Source: Rotaria sordida
Taxonomy: Eukaryota > Rotifera > Eurotatoria > Philodinida > Philodinidae
NCBI GenBank assembly: GCA_905250125.1
Contig: CAJNOL010001236.1
Location: forward strand, 529-64,528
Direction: 5' to 3'
DNA: 64,000 nucleotides
Positions 23,922 to 35,269 of the stretch are shown here, piece after piece (positions within the stretch are counted from its first letter, which is position 1; each line of letters starts with the position of its first letter). The position numbers and the translations under genes were made by a program. The notes below the pieces were generated by a model, which saw only the letters and a program-made list of their open reading frames with translations, made no database searches and was not told the DNA's origin.

Positions 23922-24531
23922 TCATCGGTCAACAAGCAAGAACAAGACCAAAATTATATGAAAGTACATAGCGCGCATACAGTAGCGATCATGAAAAAAA
24001 ACGAAAAGACCTGATATTCGATGAGAAAATTCTAATAAAGGGAACGAAAAAAAAAGGTGTTTCCAATGCGCTAATTGCATAAGAGAGATCAATAAGAATA
24101 GAATCGAATTGTAGCTCATAGATATTCCAAATAATAACACTTGTCCCATCAACAATAATAAATTTCTTGTGCAGTTTTCAAGTTCATTTGTAGCCAGAAG
24201 TGATATCAAACGATTTTGCATGTTCAATATTCCACACTTTAAATTGGATTGCACCAAGTTTTTTCTGGACTGTTGGTTTGACATGAACAATTGTTTGAAC
24301 GACGTTCTATTTTTCTTCGTATGACAAGTTTTCTTTTTCAACAAGGCAACTGTCTTTTATTAACGAATATGGCGATACATTGCCTCGTATATGAGACAAT
24401 TTATTTACACGTTGATTGACCATCAGTAGTAGTCGAAGATGAGTATGTATAGCTAAACGTTGAATGGCATAGAGCTCAATAGTATTGGTTTTATTGTCGA
24501 GCATCCAGATGCTAATTGCACTTTGAACCAT
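23922..24531 (-). pseudogene. Possible decayed minus-strand gene, unrecognised
   Basis: Two minus-strand frames in series (24531-24307, then 24344-23922) have protein-like composition, e.g. HLRLLLMVNQRVNKLSHIRG followed by TSFKQLFMSNQQSRKNL and a hydrophobic stretch LLLLMGQVLLFGISM. They are offset by one frame near 24310-24340. No family identified. Confidence 0.25.
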
Positions 24532-25169
24532 TTCACAGCTTTTTTATTCGTCTATGATGAAAATAATAGGCATTCATTCACGTGATCTTCGTTTGATTCA
24601 CAAGACAACACTCGAAGACGTAGCATATATTTGATCAGATCGTGAAACATTGTACACTATTCCAATATGCATCTGATAAGCATATTACATGAATGTATGC
24701 ATGTTGTTGTATTAATCGTACCAATATATTCCATATACCAGCCCTTCCTCTAGGAAGTGTTCACATTGAGCGTGCAGCACATCTATAGATATTACTTCTC
24801 TATTGTAACTTTTCCTTTGCCTCTCAAGATCGTATTTACATCTTGCAATCGAGAAAGTCAGAGCAGATTTCGGACATATTTTACAGCAAGCTACTTGGCT
24901 ATCGCTCATCTGCTGCAATGATAATTTTATATAAAGCAAACTTTCGTCAGTTGGTTAGTGAATCAGTCAAATCTCTTCTTTTTTATCTTCATTGGTTATT
25001 CAATTGAAATATCAAATACAATTTAATTCATATTTTTCAATCAATTTTATCAATATTTGCAAATGAAGGAATGTTTTTGCTGAAAGTTTACATGTGTATT
25101 AACGTCTATGACCGTTTCATAAGAATCGATATGCGATATAATAATGTTCGAAAAAGATAAACTATTCAA

Positions 25170-26309
25170 ATGATTCGATTCGATGTCAATATTGACAATT
25201 CTGAAGATTCACTGATCAGACAATTGATGCTCCCCGAATTGAATCGGATGGCTGAATGTTTTTTTGATTATGATAAATATATTGAGTTGATTACATCGAT
25301 CAAAGATAATTACAAATTTCTTATTGTCTTCGATACTCTGGCTCAAGTTATATGTTGGTTTTTTAGCATATGTCAATATTTTCGACTACTTTCATGCAGT
25401 GTATTGTGATCTATGTGCAGTGAGTTCGCCAGCTACTCTCGCTACATCTAACTATTTCTAGCTGTGTTTGCACCTATGTCTTTCTTCCGTTACACTAGAG
25501 TTTGTCAGCAGATCTGGAAAATATGAATGCATTTCAACTAAAATGTGATTGATCCTTTTTTTTCGACTGGAATTAAATCTGAATTCAACAATTTCATCTA
25601 GTGGCTAACATACATTGGTGTATACGAATGTCATGTGACTTACAAACGTAACTATTTATAAAGTGTATATTGAATGATTATTGTGAAGAAGAAGGAAAAT
25701 AATTTTCATATGAGCTATTGTTATTTTCCATACATAGTGGTGGGATATTATCTTTAATTCAGTTCATTTCTGAGTTCATGTAGTTACTAAAAGAACGGAA
25801 TGTGTACTATCCAATCAATCGTAATTAACTCAGATATTTCACGACACAAATTGATGCACTATTTCCTAGGATGAATAATCCATATACTATCCGGATCTAG
25901 TAGTAATTTTCTCTTGCTAAAAATGATCAAAGTTGAAAATGCATTGATCTTGTGCTAACAGTTTAACGATCACCAAGCTGATTTTCACAAATGTTGTACA
26001 ACTTTTTTCTTCTTACCAAAGGACAAAAAGGTATTTAAAAAAGCGAATACTTGGGATGAAAAGTATCTTACATTTTTCTCTGTATTATCTCGAGCTGCTG
26101 GTCCATTGCCAATCTATTATTCTGGTCATAAATTATCGTTCATGACTCATGCCAGTAGTACTTTAATTTCTTTAGATTATATGTTTAATCGTCATTTTGA
26201 ATCTGTCTATGATGAAAGTGAAAAAATACACTTGTCGCTCCCATTGATTTTCTTTTTCTCAATCGATTCACAGAAGACATTTTTCAAGTTTATGAAGAAT
26301 GTAGAATAA
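25170..26309 (+). pseudogene. Coding-like fragments of an unrecognised gene
   Basis: A frame from ATG 25170 carries SEDSLIRQLMLPELNRMAEC and DKYIELITSIKDNYKFLIVF before a stop at 25409. A second piece, roughly 26015-26309, reads WDEKYLTFFSVLSRAAGPLP, then YYSGHKLSFMTH and a C-terminal Phe-rich end. About 600 bp of AT-rich sequence separates them. They may be two exons or two remnants of one gene. No domain recognised. Confidence 0.25.
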
Positions 26310-26904
26310 AATTATGTAGAACAAAAATTTTGATGTATTGTGAATGTCGAATTACAAGAAGTTTGATCAATTTCTGAATTATTTTTTTGAAAACTTATGA
26401 ATCGCATTTTTGATCGATAATTATGAACAGACAACGTCAATTGTGCGCATTTTTTGCTCTTCTATATTTTTCTTCTACTTTCTTGTTCTTTAGTGAAAAT
26501 CGGCTGTGCGTAGATCTATTCATAAAACGAGATGTGATATATTTTTGAAGCTATTTTGTGAGTTCATAGGAGAACTTGCTTCTAATTTTTTTTCTGATTT
26601 CTACAAGTTCTTTTCTTCGACAGATTTGTAGTCTGGTCGCAACAACCATAAACAACGCTCGTTTACAATTTTCGAGTGCTGCTATTCGCACACGATGGTG
26701 TCTCACTTTCTTTCCATTTTCTTCTCTTATCTTTCATTCTAACAGTGTCAACAAGTAGTTTAATGAAAGAGCGTGAGCTCCAAACAAAAATAAATAAATA
26801 AAAGCGGTACGCAATAACCTTAGGTGACTGTTCTTCAGTTGATCCTTAACAGTATTCTGCCTTTGATAAGATAAAGAGAAGTGAAAGAACAAAAAACATT
26901 GTTC

Positions 26905-27642
26905 CCTCGACTGTAGAGAGGGCCATATGAAAAAAAATGGTTTATGTGTGTGTGTTTGTTTGTGTCAGGATCAGAAGAATATCCGCTTGTGCATAAAACC
27001 CGACGAAAAGGTAATCGGGGTCGGAGAATCCGAATCTGAAGTCAGTTTCTCAAAATTCTGAATTGCTTTTTTTGGGTCAAGGAAAGGGTTTTTCGAGAAA
27101 ATAACGATATTTTCTAAAGGCTGACGAAATTGAATTAAGGACAGAAAATCCGAATATGAAATTAGTTTCCCAAAATTTTGAATTGTTTTTTTCTTTGGGT
27201 TCAGGAAAAAAATTTTTTCAGAAAATAATGTTTTCTGGAGTATAGGAAGAGTTATATGAAATAAAACAAATTTTTGTATGTTATTGTCCGAGTGAAAGGT
27301 GAGACATGAAAAAGACACCATGGCGAAGTGTTTTATGTTCGTACTTTTAATATTGAGCTTTTCACCAATTCGATTTTTCAAACTGAAAATTCAGTTAATC
27401 CGACGTATGTGATAAGTTCTTCCTTAATCACCTGTTTTATAACTAGATTTCCACGGATGAGGCTTGTTTTAAATTATTTTACAAAACAGCAAAACTTTTT
27501 TTTCACTTAAAATTCAAAAGCAATTTGCATTGCTTTTCAGAGATAGAATTGATAGATCGGTTTTGTCAGTATCAGTACCTACAAAAAAACACTTTTGCCT
27601 TATACAGCCGAGGGTTAAGTGAGTTGAAGCGACGAACGTTAC
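26905..27642. mobile_element. 738-bp insertion in duplication copy 1
   Basis: Absent from copy 2 at the equivalent position. Flanked by TTGTTC at 26899-26904 and 27643-27648, a possible 6-bp target duplication. Inverted words CCCTCGACTGTA (26903-26914) and TACAGCCGAGGG (27603-27614) lie near the ends. Inside are two imperfect tandem units of about 115 bp (26996-27110 and 27118-27235) that share TCGGAGAATCCGAAT-type and CAAAATT-TGAATTG sequence. No transposase is visible, so the class is unresolved. Confidence 0.6.
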
Positions 27643-27709
27643 TTGTTCTTTAATTGTTTCGTTTGTTACACACACTTATTCTATTTATGCAAGTTGTTTA
27701 AAGCTAGCA

Positions 27710-28468
27710 ATGAGTGGCGATATTACTGGAGATATCTACTTTTTTAGTCACACATATGACGGTTCTCCTCGATGGATGGATGCAAGTTCTACATTGGATT
27801 GGACAGCAACAAATTTTGCACGTATACCGACTCGCATAACTATTCACGATTTGCAAGGCAAATAAAATACTGTCAATCTTGATACTAATGGCTTTGAAAT
27901 ACTCAAGTATGATGGTAATATACACAATGAATTTGACGATGGTAGTGAGATGTAACGACAATACTATGAAGATATTGCTGCTCTGCTCAAAAACCATCTT
28001 GGCGCCTCACGTGTAATTGTCTTCAATCACATATTCCGCTTTCGAGCGACTTCACGTGCTGCTGATCGATGCGATCACACCCACAAGAATCCTGTTTTCT
28101 ATCCATATACAGATTATGATCCACCTGGAGCTCGCTTTAGGGCGGAACAAGTACTCGGCGCAGAAGAAGCCCACAAATTGATGCAGAAATGTTTTTAAAT
28201 TATTAATGTTTGGCGACCGATGGATTCCAATCCTATAATAAATACTGCTTTGGCTATTTGTGACTATCAATCATTAGATATCGAGAATGATATTCATTTA
28301 CTATCTGAGCCAGATATGATCGAACGAAATGTTTGTCTTCAAGACCTTCGATAGCAACCCCAATGGTGCCCAATTCGGGGCTCATACAGCTTTTGTCAAT
28401 GAACGTGAACCTCCAATGGATATCGAACAAATAAGCATTGAAATGCGCTGTCTTGTCTTTTATGATTA
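27710..28468 (+). pseudogene. CmcJ/AsaB-like oxygenase pseudogene (copy 1)
   Basis: Closely matches the intact copy at 28977-29813, with the start ATG preserved (MSGDITGDIYFFSHT). It is disabled by three in-frame TAA codons, which replace a Glu codon (after LQGK) and two Gln codons (after GSEM and after QKCF), and by a deletion of about 75 nt near 28300 that removes the part matching ELRGIEGSVSNYVISR. The first predicted iron ligand is also changed: the intact HAD is YTD here (CAT to TAT). The 3' end after the deletion is still recognisable to the TAA at 28466-28468. It lies in direct tandem with the functional copy. Confidence 0.85.
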
Positions 28469-28633
28469 ATAAGAAATAAATTGTTTGTGAGCTGCAAACA
28501 CTAAAAATTCACTTACTCATCTTGAGGTTAGGCTGGGGCAATCGAAAGCTCCACACTATGCTATTTTCGGTGATCATACCGTATTTTTAGTGAAGCGATT
28601 CATCTCATGACTGGTAATCGCTTTTTTTATAAT

Positions 28634-28711
28634 TGGGGTGGGTGTGGATGTAAGTGTTCTCTTCATCCACACCCACATCCGCGCCTACACGCACATCGAC
28701 GTCCACCCACA
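28634..28711. repeat. Telomere-like foldback at duplication junction
   Basis: G-rich arm GGGGTGGGTGTGGATG, core TAAGTGTTCTCTTCATC, C-rich arm CACACCCACATCCGCGCC continuing to CGTCCACCCACACG. It lies exactly between the end of duplication copy 1 and the start of copy 2. Confidence 0.8.
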
Positions 28712-29970
28712 CGATGGTGTCCCACTTTCTTGTAATCTTCTCCTCTTTTCTTTCATTCTCACGATGTCAACAAGTAATTTAATGAAAGAGTGAGTTGCAA
28801 TAAAAAACGAAAGCGGTACGCAATAACCTTAGGTGAATGTTTATCAGTTGATCCTTAACAGTATTTTGCCTTTGATAAGATAAGGAGAAGTAAAAGAAAA
28901 AAAAAATCATTGTTCTTTAATTGTGTCATTTGTTGCACACACTTATTCTATTTGTGCAACTTATTTGAACTCAGCAATGGGTGGCGATATTACTGGAGAT
29001 ATTTATTTTTTTAGTCACACAATTGACGGATCTCCTCCATATATGGATGGGACTCCTTCGTTGGGTTCGGCAGTGTCAAATTTCGCACGTATACCGACTC
29101 GCATAACTATTCACGATTTGCGAGGCAAAGAAAATACTGTCAATCTTGGTACTAATGGCTTTGAAATACTCAAGTATGATGGTAATATACACAATGAATT
29201 TGATGATGGTAGTGAAATGCAACGACAATACTATGAAGATATTGCTGCTCTGCTCAAAAAACATCTTGGCGCCTCACGTGTAATTGTCTTCAATCACATA
29301 TTCCGCTTTCGAGCGACTCCACGTGTTGCTGATCGATGCGATCATACTCACAAGAATCCTGTTTTCTACCCACATGCAGATTATAATCCACCTGGAGCTC
29401 GTTTTAAGGTGGAACAAGTACTTAGTACAGAAGAAGTCAAAAAAGTGATGGAGAAACACTTTCAAATTATCAATGTTTGGCGACCAGTGGGTGCCAATCC
29501 TATAACAAACACTCCTTTGGCTATTTGTGACTATCAATCGTTAGACATCGACAAAGATATTCATTTGTCAGAGCTTCGAGGAATCGAAGGTTCCGTCTCG
29601 AACTATGTGATCTCGCGCAACGCCCAAGATGCTCAAATGTGGTACTATCTGAGCGAGATGCGATCGAACGAAATGTTTGTCTTCAAGAACTTCGATAGCA
29701 ACCCCAATGCTCCCCAATTTGGGGCTCATACAGCTTTTGTCAATGAACGTGAACCTCGAATAGATATCGAACAAATAAGCATTGAAATGCGCTGTCTTGT
29801 CTTTTATGATTAATCAGAAATAAATTTTTTGTAAGCTGAAAACACTAAAAGTTCACTTACTCATCTTAAGACTAGGCTGAGATAATCGAAAGCCCCATAC
29901 TGTGTTATTCCCAATGATCGGACCCTATTTTTAGTGAGCCAATTCATCTAATGAGTCGTGAGCACTTTTT
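28712..29970 (+). repeat. Tandem segmental duplication, copy 2
   Basis: Direct copy of 26688-28633 without the 738-bp insertion. Similarity continues beyond the stop codon (ACTCATCTT-AG, TATTTTTAGTGA) to about 29970. Confidence 0.85.
28977..29813 (+). CDS. CmcJ/AsaB-like 2-oxoglutarate Fe(II) oxygenase
   Basis: Intronless frame of 278 residues from ATG 28977; the in-frame GTG further upstream is not needed, and the duplicate copy conserves this ATG. Family features: the NFARIPTRITIHDLRG start region (residues 35-50), DIAALLKKHLGASRVIVFNH (88-107), PHADYNPPGARF (132-143), where His133 and Asp135 fit the H-x-D iron pair, INVWRP (165-170), PLAICDYQSLD (180-190) and the C-terminal FGAHTAFVN (249-256), where His251 fits the distal iron ligand, followed by SIEMRCLVFYD (268-278). 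This family (AsaB, CmcJ, gibberellin-desaturase-like, NvfI) hydroxylates or desaturates secondary metabolites in fungi and bacteria. In an animal genome lateral origin is likely, which is inference. Substrate unknown. An AATAAA signal follows shortly after the stop. Confidence 0.85.
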   Translation: MGGDITGDIYFFSHTIDGSPPYMDGTPSLGSAVSNFARIPTRITIHDLRGKENTVNLGTNGFEILKYDGNIHNEFDDGSEMQRQYYEDIAALLKKHLGASRVIVFNHIFRFRATPRVADRCDHTHKNPVFYPHADYNPPGARFKVEQVLSTEEVKKVMEKHFQIINVWRPVGANPITNTPLAICDYQSLDIDKDIHLSELRGIEGSVSNYVISRNAQDAQMWYYLSEMRSNEMFVFKNFDSNPNAPQFGAHTAFVNEREPRIDIEQISIEMRCLVFYD

Positions 29971-31050
29971 TGATAACTGATAGCGATAGTCTTTTTTTCT
30001 CACTCAAGATAAGAAAAAATAAATAAATTTATTTCTTGTTCGTTTCAATCGCAATCATCTCTTACTTAAAATAAATATTGTTACATTCAGTATTCATTCG
30101 ATACAGAAGAGAGAGATCTTCGATAATTCAAATTAGCTAAGTTAGTTTTCGACTTCGACCATTTGATTTGATTTCAGCCTGACAAAAGTTTTGATCTTCT
30201 GCATAGGTATGATACGCAACATGGTCAAAAGACTTCATCAATTAAATTATAAAATATCATTCAATTGACTTATTGAATTGGTGATTAATGTTTAGTAACT
30301 GAGACACAAATAAATGATACAATGATATCTCTCTCGATTCAATCCACTGTAGAACTTTATGCAAGGATACACTAAGCTATATATGTGTCGTAGACAATGA
30401 GTGTTGATCAATCATTGATTTCAATTTCAAGATAGAGTCGATGAATGATTCATATTCAAATTCGAAACAAGTAGCAATATCTTATTATTATTCGATCATT
30501 TTCATGTTTAGTGGAAATTGATTGACGAGTACTGTGGTCTTGATGACGTGAGGATAAGTCAATTGAGATTTAGTCATTCTTGTTTTATTTACTATCATTT
30601 TAAAGCGAAAATTGTTTTTCATCATCGTTATCCAAATGCTTTTTATCACATGAGAGAATTGGCATTGAAAGACTTTTAAAGAACATTTTCTACGGAATAC
30701 ACATCGATCTGTTTTTCGAATAAACAACAAAGACGCAATTTTTTATTCCTATTCTGATCCGACGTTATTTTCTTCAGTTGAACCCTGCTCAATTCTATGG
30801 AGCCTGTACTGGACAATGTTTTCATCCTATGCTAAACAACCATGAGAGCTATAAATTTTTTCCAAAAAATCTGTTCGTTATACAAAAAGTTCAGTTTCGT
30901 CCGAATATGTGTGCACAACAAGATTTCATCGAATATTCGCGAGTTAATGCTGGCAATTTCATGTCTAAGCACATCAAATTTCAAGATTTCTTTTTATCTA
31001 TTTATCATACACTGTTTAATCGTACACTAACTGTATCCTAGGCTACGAAA

Positions 31051-31108
31051 GGGTGCAAGTGCAGGTGCTGCTATGTGCATCCTTCACACATCCATATCAA
31101 TACACCCC
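31051..31108. repeat. Telomere-like foldback (degenerate)
   Basis: GGGTGCAAGTGCAGGTGCTG, core with TGTGCATCC, then TTCACACATCC...ATACACCCC. Confidence 0.45.
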
Positions 31109-32054
31109 GCTTTTATGCAGATCAATAGTGGAGACTTCAAAGAATATTTAGTATCGAAAAACCCAAAATCAAAAAAATAAATTTCACATCCAGAAAGGGG
31201 GAGACGAGATATCATTAATCCTATTCATCAGGAAAAAGAAAACGAATCTATTCACTAGAAAATCGTTCTTCCTGCGTAAGATACTCAGAAGATTGATATT
31301 GAGATGAAAGAAGGGTTTTTTCTCACATAGTGAAGCATTGTATTATGCTCAACAGTTGGCAATGATTCTTTTGACAGTGTCAAGAAGATACTGGATGATG
31401 TTGCATATTAACTAGTGAAGGGAAATACTGAAATTATATTGGATATTGTTGCCATCTGAATGTATGGAATTGAATGGATCCTAGAAAGTACTGTCACAAT
31501 GAAAATATGAATCTTTTCTATGATGCTTCTAATAATTTCATCATGATGATAATTATCTATGATCGTTTGTAAACAATTGAATTATGACTGGAGAAGATAC
31601 GAATTATTACTACTTTGTTTTATTTTCACTTTGAATTGCTTTTTATTAGATGAAGAAAAAAAACACAACATTCAGAACTGTTCTATTCTCATACAAAAAC
31701 ATCGAATGGAATTCACATTCACAAGATGCTTGAATGGTTCCTACCAATGATGATAGTGAGAGTCAAATTCGACGGATATCTTGTTTAGAAAGATAAAAGA
31801 ACAATAGTCTGACTTAAAATCGGATGGATATGTGCCAGGAACTATGGCATACAAAATGAATAAAACTGGACATCTATACAGCTAATTGAGCTTAGTTGAT
31901 ACATAAACTAAACAATAATTCCAATTTTTGAGCATTGATTTATGAAGATAAGAGAGGCAGATGGAATACAGATCGATCACGTTCAGAAGAACTTAGCAAT
32001 GTTCTCTATTCATCGAGATTCAGCAGACTGCAACCATCTTACATCTATTTAGAA

Positions 32055-32118
32055 GGAGTGTGAGTGTGAGTTTGACACTTGGTCTTCATGTCAACGATAT
32101 CCATGCCCATATTCACCC
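32055..32118. repeat. Telomere-like foldback (degenerate)
   Basis: GAGTGTGAGTGTGAGTTTG, core ACTTGGTCTTCATGTC, then ATATCCATGCCCATATTC ACCC. Confidence 0.5.
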
Positions 32119-32282
32119 TAAAGACAAGATGTTTTTCGTTCTCTACATTTTGATGAAATGATATAAATATAAGTATTCTCTTTACCGAAGAACAGTTTGG
32201 ATTTTCGATTCAGAGATTGAACAACGGATGATCTCATGATTTTCTACTGCTTTTGTTCACTGCATAATGTGCTCATAGTATA

Positions 32283-33268
32283 GCAAACAATCCACTTTCG
32301 AATTGCAATGCTTCGGCTGCGCAATTCAGTACAACATGTAGTGGAAGTCCCGTTGCATCAATTATTGCTACAACTGGCGTGGCGGTGACGTGTACCTCAG
32401 GATTCAATAGCTCAACATGTCCTGAAATTTATTCAACTGATACATCTGTATTTTATCATAAACTGTGCATAACATACACTGAAAGTTCTCCCATATGAAT
32501 TCAAGTTCAATCAAATGGATTACCACGATTTTGTCATAATTTGCCACAAGCTATTAGTGTAATAAGCATCGATTTTGCAGTGAATATTAATCTCGACGTT
32601 AGCATCAATTCACCAGTAGCCTATGCAATAACTGAAGCAGCAATGTACTCGATACTTTGCAACATCACTAGCCAAACTACTGTGTCATCTACCTCTAGTT
32701 TTGTACAAAATGCAACTTCGGCCTCATTGAATTATTTCCTCGTGCACATCAGAACAAAACAAAGTTTCTACGTCGTCGTTCCCACTACAGGTCACGACAT
32801 GTCAGAGGAAAGTGATTCGTAGTAGTAGTGGCACTCTTTTTGAGACGCAAGAAATCATGTTGCCTATCATACCAGAACAGTTTTCTCCGGCGAAATTTTC
32901 ATACTTAGAATGTGTTGCATAAAATTATTCATATTAGAGATTTGAATGAAATCAATTCGATGCATAGAATTTCTTTTGTTCATGTAACAGCTGGCTTCAA
33001 TATATGCAATGGTGTGTTCTATGATATTATTGGCAATTATGCATACTTTGCAACACGAACATTTTCCCACATCACAGGATGTTTCGGCTCAGACAACTAT
33101 TCCAATTTTCTTATCGAATTGTACGACCAATCCACCATCGGAATACGCAAAGTTATCCTCTAGCATAAGTTTGGGTTTGGCCACGATAACTGGAAGATCC
33201 ATAAATAAACTTGTCGTATTAAGTTCTAGTATTATTATTCTAAAGATAACGAGTGAAACTATCAGGTA
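32283..33268 (+). pseudogene. Decayed secreted/membrane protein gene
   Basis: Plus-strand pieces read as an extracellular protein but shift frame and contain stops. 32283-32500 has NCNASAAQFSTTCSG and VAVTCTSGFNSSTCPEIY (Cys-rich, glycosylation-rich), then a stop near 32496. 32520-32822 continues with LPQAISVISIDFAVNINLDV and ends in two stops. A third piece (about 33080-33268) reads TTIPIFLSNCTTNPPSEYAK, then SSSISLGLATITG and a hydrophobic C-terminus. The Cys/Asn pattern and hydrophobic end suggest a surface protein. Family not recognised. Confidence 0.5.
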
Positions 33269-33525
33269 ATGACCTGTAAAATAAATTTTATACTGATTCG
33301 AGTTAAACATTTTGACATTTCCGTCGCTATTTTCTTCTATACTTTTTTTTCTTGTTTGACATTTGCACTACTGGTTTTTAAATAAAAAACTCTTCTTGAA
33401 GTGTTCTCGAGTGTGGCGGATTAGTGAGTGGTTGGACGGAAAGACGATCCACATCCATCTAGATTTTGTCGCACCAAGATTTCGATTTTAGAGCAAAAAT
33501 AGATCTGTTGTCAACTCAAAGTACG

Positions 33526-33593
33526 GATGTGGGTCTTATATTCACACACACACATCCGCTTCCACATCCACACTCCACACTCACGCACACACC
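33526..33593. repeat. Telomere-like foldback
   Basis: Short G-rich arm GGATGTGGG, core TCTTATATTC, long C-rich arm CACACACACACATCCGC to CACTCACGCACACACC. A second degenerate patch precedes it at 33410-33460. Confidence 0.6.
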
Positions 33594-34186
33594 GTCATTG
33601 ATCAGTGTTTTTTTTTTATTAATTTTGATATTGCGAATTCCTGAAGACGTCAGAATTTTAAGAATTCGGACATTAATAACTTTTTATTTCACAACCCACC
33701 ATTTTAAATGATATGTGATTTGTGTACCTTCATAAACTTGATGTTTTGATAATATTCATAACTATTGAAGAAAACTTGATCGTCAATTGAATGGATATTC
33801 CACACTATAAGCACTGTTTTCTAATGGAATTCAATCGATTCTTATTCGGTACTGTTACTGGTGAGAGTTGGTATGCATGTTGTGCTCGTAGTTGATTCAG
33901 CTTCTAAGCATAATCAACGTTGCTATGTTTTTTTACTTTTCTTTTTTCTGTAAAGCATAAAAGATGACATGTAATTATTCTTAATGGCTGTCTCTTGCTT
34001 GAGAATAAAAAAAGAAGCATCTCAACAATCTAAAAGAAAACTTCTCCTGCTGGGTTTCGCTTTTATTTTAACACTCTGTTACTTCTACCTAGTAAAACAA
34101 CGTTCTCTTTCTTGTCGTTAAATTTTCATTTTCTCTTTTTGTCTTGCTGTGTTGTGAAAGGCGACATACACACTCTTACTTCTTAC

Positions 34187-35266
34187 ATGGCTGAAATATT
34201 GTCAGCAAAATGTTCGCATTGTAAAAGGACGAGCGTTGTTCAATGTGATGGATGTCACAATAGTTTCTGTTCAACGCATTTTCGCGAACATCGTCAATAT
34301 TTAGATACTAAATTCGCGCAATTATGCCATGACAGAAGTAATCTACCTCATCAGATCGTGGATCATTCATCGAAGATCAAGCAATCTCAACTAAAAGCTC
34401 TTCTTCATGATATCAACCAATGGGAGGAGCAAGCATTGAAAAGTGTCACACAAACAGCCGATCGTATACGCAACCGTATAAAGGAACTGATGACATCGAG
34501 AACTTCTACTATCAAAGCTGATTTAGATCAAATTTCGATGGAATTACGAAAATATAAATTCGAGAATAATTATTTCGAACATGATATCAAACAATTAAAT
34601 GAGAAACTCACTCAAATTCAACTTTCTCTTGATCGGCATAAACCTCGTATCAAAATGACCATACCACCTATCAAATTGAACTCACAAGTTCAAAGTTCAC
34701 TTGAACATGATATTCGTCGCGGAAAAGAATATTTCTCCGATGGAACACTTTTATGTCAAGAACATCAAATTCAGTTGAACGAATTTTACGGAAAACGAAA
34801 TCAAATGTGGCGGCTCGTTTATAAAGCCACACGAGACGGATTTTCTAGTACCGATTTTTATCGTTGTTGTGATAGAAAAGGTGCAACATTGACAGTAATT
34901 CAATCATCGAGCGGACATTTATTTGGTGGATATACATCGGCCAATTGGGAAAGTCAAGAAAATTGGAAATGGTCGATGGATACGGACGCATTTCTATTCA
35001 CACTAATTAATCCGCATAAACTTTTGCCTACTAAATATCAAATAAATGCTGAAGGTCGAAATGCAATTGGTTGTAAAGCAAGCATGGGACCGACCTTTGG
35101 TCTATGGGATATTTGTACTTATTCAAATAGTAATCAAAATACTCGTAGTAATATTATGTTTCCTACTGATTATATTGATTCAACTGGTAAAGGACGTCTC
35201 ACATTTACTGGTTCGCATTATTTCAAAACTGTCGAAATTGAAGTCTATGCTCTCAAGCAGAAATAA
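34187..35266 (+). CDS. B-box-like zinc finger / coiled-coil / TLDc protein
   Basis: Frame of 359 residues from ATG 34187; the longer reading starts at TTG and would add 25 residues that look like 5' leader. An N-terminal zinc-binding segment (residues 9-35) has Cys9-x2-Cys12, Cys20-x2-Cys23, Cys28-x2-His31 and His35, a B-box-like spacing. Residues about 60-150 are helical and polar, expected to form a coiled coil. Residues about 190-356 form a TLDc domain (WRLVYKATRDGFSSTDFYRC, ATLTVIQSSSGHLFGGYTS, then AFLFTLINP; a late GRLTFTGSHYFKTVEIEVY). TLDc domains occur in oxidation-resistance and V-ATPase-regulating proteins. The B-box plus TLDc combination is TRIM-like without a RING and may act as an adaptor; the partner is unknown. 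No introns. AATAAA-type signals follow near 35320. Confidence 0.85.
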   Translation: MAEILSAKCSHCKRTSVVQCDGCHNSFCSTHFREHRQYLDTKFAQLCHDRSNLPHQIVDHSSKIKQSQLKALLHDINQWEEQALKSVTQTADRIRNRIKELMTSRTSTIKADLDQISMELRKYKFENNYFEHDIKQLNEKLTQIQLSLDRHKPRIKMTIPPIKLNSQVQSSLEHDIRRGKEYFSDGTLLCQEHQIQLNEFYGKRNQMWRLVYKATRDGFSSTDFYRCCDRKGATLTVIQSSSGHLFGGYTSANWESQENWKWSMDTDAFLFTLINPHKLLPTKYQINAEGRNAIGCKASMGPTFGLWDICTYSNSNQNTRSNIMFPTDYIDSTGKGRLTFTGSHYFKTVEIEVYALKQK

Positions 35267-35269
35267 GAT

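Larger units (their letters stand above)
26688..28633 (+). repeat. Tandem segmental duplication, copy 1 (with insertion)
   Basis: The 5' flank, coding region and 3' flank match 28712-29970 over their length, starting with ACGATGGTGTCNCACTTTC and including GCGGTACGCAATAACCTTAG upstream. Copy 1 is longer because of an insertion at 26905-27642. It contains the dead oxygenase copy. Confidence 0.85.
29971..32282. other. 2.3 kb with no recognised gene
   Basis: Short frames only (for example minus 30730-30488, basic; plus 30778-31041, starting at a non-ATG codon). Holds two degenerate telomere-like foldbacks at 31051-31108 and 32055-32118. Confidence 0.4.

Noticed and set aside
24712-24939. Minus-strand 75-codon frame with several Cys
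   Set aside because: No domain, no splice support and no continuation; probably chance.
27710-28468. Reassigned TAA (Gln/Glu) genetic code
   Set aside because: The neighbouring intact copy and all other genes end at standard stops and use CAA/GAA normally; a deletion also breaks the frame.
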